Assembly (NCBI GenBank): GCA_945830575.1
Contig: CALZZE010000028.1
Location: 1-33,492 of the forward strand
Direction: 5' to 3'
Source: an uncultured Subdoligranulum sp.
GTDB taxonomy: Bacteria; Bacillota; Clostridia; Oscillospirales; Ruminococcaceae
Length of the DNA stretch: 33,492 nucleotides
The translations under genes were made by a program, and so were the position numbers. This document shows positions 30,092 to 33,492 of this stretch, one piece after another; positions within the stretch are counted from its first letter, which is position 1; each line of letters starts with the position of its first letter. The notes below the pieces were generated by a model. That model searched no databases. It saw only the letters and a list, made by a program, of their open reading frames with translations, and was not told where the DNA came from.

Positions 30092-32001
30092 ACATTCTGC
30101 TTGCCAAGACGGCCGGCTTCTGCTTTGGCGTGGACCGTGCCGTCAAGCTGACCTATGACCTGCTGGCGCAGGGGCGCAGGGTAGCCACCCTCGGCCCGCT
30201 CATCCACAACCCGCAGGTGGTGGAGGATCTGGAGCGCCGGGGCGCACTGACCTGCCCGGACGTGGACAGCGTGCCCGACGGATACGAGGTCGTGATCCGC
30301 AGCCACGGGGTTCCCCAGAGCGTTTATGAAAAAATAAGCACACGCGGCCTGGCGTATCATGATGCAACCTGTCCTTTTGTTGCAAAGATTCACAGAATCG
30401 CGGAGGAAACGGGCAAAAATGGTGCGCTTCTGCTGGTGGCGGGAGATGCTTCCCACCCCGAAGTAAAGGGCATTGTTGGGCATTGTGACGGCCCTGTGCT
30501 GGTGTTTGCCGGCCTTGCGGAGCTGGAGGAAAAACTGCCGGAAATCTTGCAACATTCGTCCATAACAATGGTCGCGCAGACCACTTTCCGGGTGGAAACC
30601 TGGGAAAAATGCAAAGAATTTCTGAAAAAAAGGTATACAAATCCGCAAATTTTTGATACAATATGTAATGCAACGTGGGCGAGGCAACAGGAGGCGGAGG
30701 ACCTCAGCCAAAAATGCGACCGTATGGTCGTCATTGGTGGTCATCATTCCTCCAACACCCAAAAGCTGTTGCAGGTCGCCGCAAGGCACACCGCAGCCGT
30801 TACCGTCGAGACTGCTGATGAACTCGACAAAAGCTGGCTGGCTGGTGCCGAAACGGTGGGCGTAACAGCCGGGGCTTCCACGCCATCGTCAATCATTGAG
30901 GAGGTACTTAACAGTATGAGTGAAGAAATCCGCGACGACATGAGCTTTGAGGAGATGCTGGCGGCATCCGACGCAAAGCCCCTGTACGTAGGCAAGATCG
31001 TGAAAGCCAAGGTCATCAGCGTCAGCCCGACGGAGTGTGTCGTCGGTATTGATGGCTCCAAGCACACCGGCATTGTGAAGCTGAGCGAAATGACGCATGA
31101 TCCCAATGCCAAGATGGAGGACCTTGTGAAAGTGGACGACGAGCTGGATCTCGTGGTCGTCAAGACCAACGACCAGGACGGCGTCGATACTCTGTCCCGC
31201 ACCAAGTTCGAGGCCCAGAAGGGCATGAAGGACGTCTCCGAGGCCTGCGAGAATGGCACTGTCATGGAAGGCAAGGTCATGGAGGCCAATAAGGGCGGCG
31301 TTGTTGTGGATGTGAAGGGCGTTCGCGTCTTTGTTCCCCGCAGCCAGGCCACCCTGCGCCGTGATGAGGACTACACCAAGCTGGTCGGCCAGCAGGTGCA
31401 GCTGGTCATCACCGAGTGCGCCGGCCGCAAGATCGTCGGCTCCATCAACAAGGTCACTGCCGAGGCCAACAAGGCCAAGCGTGAGGAGTTCTGGGCCAAC
31501 GTGGAAGTGGGCAAGCGCTACAACGGCGTTGTCAAGAGCCTGACCTCCTACGGCGCCTTCGTGGACGTGGGTGGTGTGGACGGCCTGTGCCACATCAGCG
31601 AGCTGAGCTGGTCCAACATCAAGCATCCCTCCGAGGTCGTCTCTGTGGGTGACGAGATCGAGGTCTACGTCAAGAGCTATGACCCCGAGAACCAGAAGGT
31701 CTCTCTGGGCTTCAAGAAGGACGAGGATAACCCCTGGGTCAAGCTGGAGAATGAAGTGCCCATCGGCACCGAGTTCACCGCTCCCGTGGTCTCCATCACC
31801 AAGTTCGGCGCCTTTGTGCGCATCATGCCCGGCATCGACGGTCTGGTTCACATCAGCGAGATCTCCAACGAGCGCGTGAACAAGGTCTCCGATGTGCTGA
31901 AGGTCGGTGACGAGGTCAAGGTCAAGCTGACCGCTGTGGACTTCGACCGCAAGCGCATCAGCCTGTCCATGAAGGCCTGCCTGGACGAGGACGCTGAATA
32001 A
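30088..32001 (+). CDS. ispH-rpsA: IspH - ribosomal protein S1 fusion
   Basis: A 637-aa fusion known from clostridia. Residues 1-276 are IspH, the 4Fe-4S enzyme that makes IPP and DMAPP from HMBPP in the MEP pathway; the cluster cysteines are C12 (GFCFGVDRA), C95 (ATCPF) and C193 (TICNAT), with H40 in PLIHNP and the SHPE motif present. From M277 the sequence has a short acidic lead and four S1 (OB-fold) domains at about 298-372, 388-454, 475-543 and 559-629, as in ribosomal protein S1 of Firmicutes. An AGGAGG (30899-30904) 11 nt before ATG 30916 (M277) could start a free S1. The IspH part from about 30320 to 30720 is AT-richer than its neighbours, while the S1 part has codons typical of high expression. 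Confidence 0.95.
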   Translation: MNILLAKTAGFCFGVDRAVKLTYDLLAQGRRVATLGPLIHNPQVVEDLERRGALTCPDVDSVPDGYEVVIRSHGVPQSVYEKISTRGLAYHDATCPFVAKIHRIAEETGKNGALLLVAGDASHPEVKGIVGHCDGPVLVFAGLAELEEKLPEILQHSSITMVAQTTFRVETWEKCKEFLKKRYTNPQIFDTICNATWARQQEAEDLSQKCDRMVVIGGHHSSNTQKLLQVAARHTAAVTVETADELDKSWLAGAETVGVTAGASTPSSIIEEVLNSMSEEIRDDMSFEEMLAASDAKPLYVGKIVKAKVISVSPTECVVGIDGSKHTGIVKLSEMTHDPNAKMEDLVKVDDELDLVVVKTNDQDGVDTLSRTKFEAQKGMKDVSEACENGTVMEGKVMEANKGGVVVDVKGVRVFVPRSQATLRRDEDYTKLVGQQVQLVITECAGRKIVGSINKVTAEANKAKREEFWANVEVGKRYNGVVKSLTSYGAFVDVGGVDGLCHISELSWSNIKHPSEVVSVGDEIEVYVKSYDPENQKVSLGFKKDEDNPWVKLENEVPIGTEFTAPVVSITKFGAFVRIMPGIDGLVHISEISNERVNKVSDVLKVGDEVKVKLTAVDFDRKRISLSMKACLDEDAE

Positions 32002-32017
32002 TTCCCCGAAGTTTCCA

Positions 32018-32055
32018 ACACAGGGGCCTGCCGACAGGCAGGCCCTTTTGTGTTC
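32018..32055 (+). terminator. intrinsic terminator after ispH-rpsA
   Basis: A perfect 9-bp stem GGGCCTGCC/GGCAGGCCC (32024-32032 with 32037-32045), GACA loop, then TTTT (32046-32049). Flanking AACACA and TGTGTT can extend the stem. It closes the long operon, so gtrA and the genes after it may need a separate promoter or read-through. Confidence 0.8.
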
Positions 32056-32076
32056 ACTGTGACAATGAGCTGACAT

Positions 32077-32526
32077 ATGCAGAAAATCAAGGAATTCATC
32101 AAAAAATACTATGAGGGCCTGTCCTATCTGTTCTTCGGCGGCGTGGCCACCCTGCTGAATCTGGTGCTGTTCGCGGCGTTCCAGTTCGCCTTCGGCACGG
32201 ATTTCGCCACCGGCGTGGGCAATATTCTGGACAACGCCATCTGTATCCTGTTTGCTTACTGGACCAACCGCACCTTCGTGTTCCGCAGCAAAAACACCGG
32301 CAAGGCTGCTTTGGCGGAGTTTGGACAGTTTGTGTCCTGCCGCCTGGCCACCATGGTGCTGGACCAGCTTATCATCTGGCTGGGCGTCAGCGTGCTGGGG
32401 GCCGGCATTGCCTTTGCCGCCGCCAACGGCCAGCTGTGGGCCATGGGCGTCAAGCTGTTCAGCCAGGTGGTGGTCATCGTGTCCAACTACGTGTTCAGCA
32501 AGCTGTTCATTTTCAAGAAAAAATAA
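32077..32526 (+). CDS. GtrA family membrane protein
   Basis: A 149-aa protein with four membrane helices, typical of the GtrA family, thought to flip polyprenyl-phosphate-linked sugars. Family signs are FFGGVATLLNLVLFAAFQF in helix 1, FAYWTNRTFVFRSK between helices 2 and 3, and the C-terminal VSNYVFSKLFIFKKK. The ribosome site is weak (GAG about 9 nt upstream). Together with the GtrB-like GT2 at 24841 and YfhO at 13896 it could complete a surface glycosylation route; the genes are not adjacent, so that link is inferred. Confidence 0.88.
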   Translation: MQKIKEFIKKYYEGLSYLFFGGVATLLNLVLFAAFQFAFGTDFATGVGNILDNAICILFAYWTNRTFVFRSKNTGKAALAEFGQFVSCRLATMVLDQLIIWLGVSVLGAGIAFAAANGQLWAMGVKLFSQVVVIVSNYVFSKLFIFKKK

Positions 32527-32659
32527 CGGCGGGAGGAAGGGTTCCATGCTATCGCTCCCTTTCAAACTGGCAAAACTGTTCTGGAGACCCATGGCTCTCC
32601 ACATTCTCAAATGGTTGTTTGTCCCATCCAAACCATCCAGATTTAAGGAGGTCAATCGT

Positions 32660-32818
32660 ATGAAAAACAAAGTGCGCGGCGGCGCGTTCCGCCTTACCGG
32701 TCTGATCCTCGGCATCATCGGCGCCACGGTCAGCATCACAGCCATCGTTTTCTCGGCGGTGGGCCTGCATCAGTCCCACCTGTGCAAAAAGTGCGAGAAG
32801 GGGGCTGCGTACAAGTGA
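32660..32818 (+). CDS. small single-helix membrane protein
   Basis: A 52-aa protein with a basic start (MKNKVRGG), one membrane helix (about 13-37), and a C-terminal CKKC Cys pair (Cys42 and Cys45). AAGGAGG lies 8 nt before ATG 32660, an excellent site. An in-frame ATG at 32546, itself after GGGAGGAAGG, would give a 90-aa form whose extra N-terminus is also hydrophobic and basic; I cannot decide between them. The stop overlaps the deoC GTG start (GTGA). No family is recognised. Confidence 0.6.
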   Translation: MKNKVRGGAFRLTGLILGIIGATVSITAIVFSAVGLHQSHLCKKCEKGAAYK

Positions 32819-33492
32819 GCCGTTACACCAAAGAGGAAATGCTCTCCAAGGTGGATCATACCCTGCTGAAGCCCGAGGCTACCTGGCCGCAGATTCAAAA
32901 AATCTGCGATGAAGCGCTGGAAAACCACTGCGCCTCCATCTGCATCAACACCTGCTACGTCAAGCAGGCCGCCGAGTATCTGACGGGCCGTCTGCCGGTG
33001 TGCTGCGTGGTGGGGTTCCCTCTGGGCGCCATGGACACCGCCTCCAAGGCCTTTGAGGCCAAAACCGCCATCGAGAACGGCGCGTCAGAGGTGGATATGG
33101 TCATCAACATCGGCCGCCTGAAAAACGGCGAGTACGACGCCGTGCGCGAGGACATCGCCGCCGTCAAGCGGGCGGTGGGGGACAAGGTGCTCAAGGTCAT
33201 CATCGAGACCTGCCTGCTCACCGACGCCGAGAAGGAAAAAATGTGCGACATCGTGCCGGAGGCCGGCGCGGACTTCATCAAGACCAGCACCGGCTTTTCC
33301 ACCGGCGGCGCCACCTTCGCGGACATCGAGCTGTTTGCCCGCTGCGTGAAGGGCCGCTGCAAGATCAAGGCGGCGGGCGGCATCTCCACCGTGGAGGACA
33401 TGGAACGGTTCCTCGACCTGGGCGCTGACCGTCTGGGCACCTCCCGCGCCGTCAAGCTGCTCACCAGCGGCGAGACCGGCGAAGGCTATTGA
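32815..33492 (+). CDS. deoC: deoxyribose-phosphate aldolase
   Basis: A 225-aa class I aldolase splitting 2-deoxy-D-ribose 5-phosphate into glyceraldehyde 3-phosphate and acetaldehyde. It opens with KVDHTLLKPEATWPQI; the Schiff-base lysine is K156 in DFIKTSTGFSTGGAT and the second conserved lysine is K185 in CKIKAAGGIST. EVDMVINIGRLKNGEY carries the conserved Asp. The start is taken as GTG 32815, overlapping the stop of the small gene, with AAGGGGG upstream; an ATG at 32838 would cut into the conserved N-terminus. The stop codon is the last three bases of the window. Confidence 0.95.
   Translation: MSRYTKEEMLSKVDHTLLKPEATWPQIQKICDEALENHCASICINTCYVKQAAEYLTGRLPVCCVVGFPLGAMDTASKAFEAKTAIENGASEVDMVINIGRLKNGEYDAVREDIAAVKRAVGDKVLKVIIETCLLTDAEKEKMCDIVPEAGADFIKTSTGFSTGGATFADIELFARCVKGRCKIKAAGGISTVEDMERFLDLGADRLGTSRAVKLLTSGETGEGY

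Noticed and set aside
30889-32745. Long minus-strand frame opposite the S1 region
   Set aside because: Antisense to four intact S1 domains; no ribosome site or family.

Overview
The window looks like chromosomal DNA from a high-GC Firmicute, most likely a gut clostridium of the Oscillospiraceae/Ruminococcaceae (a Gemmiger, Subdoligranulum or Faecalibacterium-like organism). The reasons are the fused ispH-rpsA gene downstream of cmk and plsC, a lipoprotein with a Firmicute-type signal, strong AGGAGG ribosome sites, GC-rich codons and a BspA-type leucine-rich protein next to a MoxR/VWA pair. The genus is inferred from gene content only. I saw no tRNA, rRNA, CRISPR array, phage gene or transposase.

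Left part (1-8600). On the minus strand are a secreted lipoprotein and a MATE efflux pump followed by a GNAT acetyltransferase. Divergent from the pump is a three-gene plus-strand operon: a leucine-rich protein, a DUF2201/VWA protein and a MoxR-like AAA ATPase. It ends at a long perfect hairpin shared with the convergent glnS.

Middle (8600-19700). The minus strand carries polA-tsaD and glnS, with dusB divergent from polA. yfbR (minus) faces a large YfhO-type membrane protein and tex (plus). A 376-bp AT-rich gap then leads to a 74-residue HPr-like gene that lacks the catalytic His region. The gap holds four copies of TTGTGCA, short direct repeats, an extended -10 promoter and a two-hairpin leader. 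A small membrane-anchored hypothetical lies on the minus strand.

Right part (19700-33492). A promoter at 19709-19737 starts a long, tightly packed plus-strand gene string. First come surface-glycan genes: a nucleotide-sugar epimerase-like protein, a TIM-barrel sugar isomerase, two GT2 glycosyltransferases, a GT-C-like membrane protein, an FAD oxidoreductase with a four-Cys cluster and a second multi-pass membrane protein. Housekeeping genes follow: an HI0933-type flavoprotein, cmk, plsC and ispH-rpsA, then a terminator. A 172-bp palindromic MITE-like element sits directly after the stop codon of the first GT2. Beyond the terminator are gtrA, a tiny membrane protein and deoC.

The most interesting items are the HPr-like gene with its leader and repeats, the MITE, the internal ribosome site inside ispH-rpsA, the Cys-cluster oxidoreductase in the glycan operon, the LRR-VWA-MoxR trio, and the possible YfhO / GtrB-like GT2 / GtrA surface-glycosylation set split across the window.
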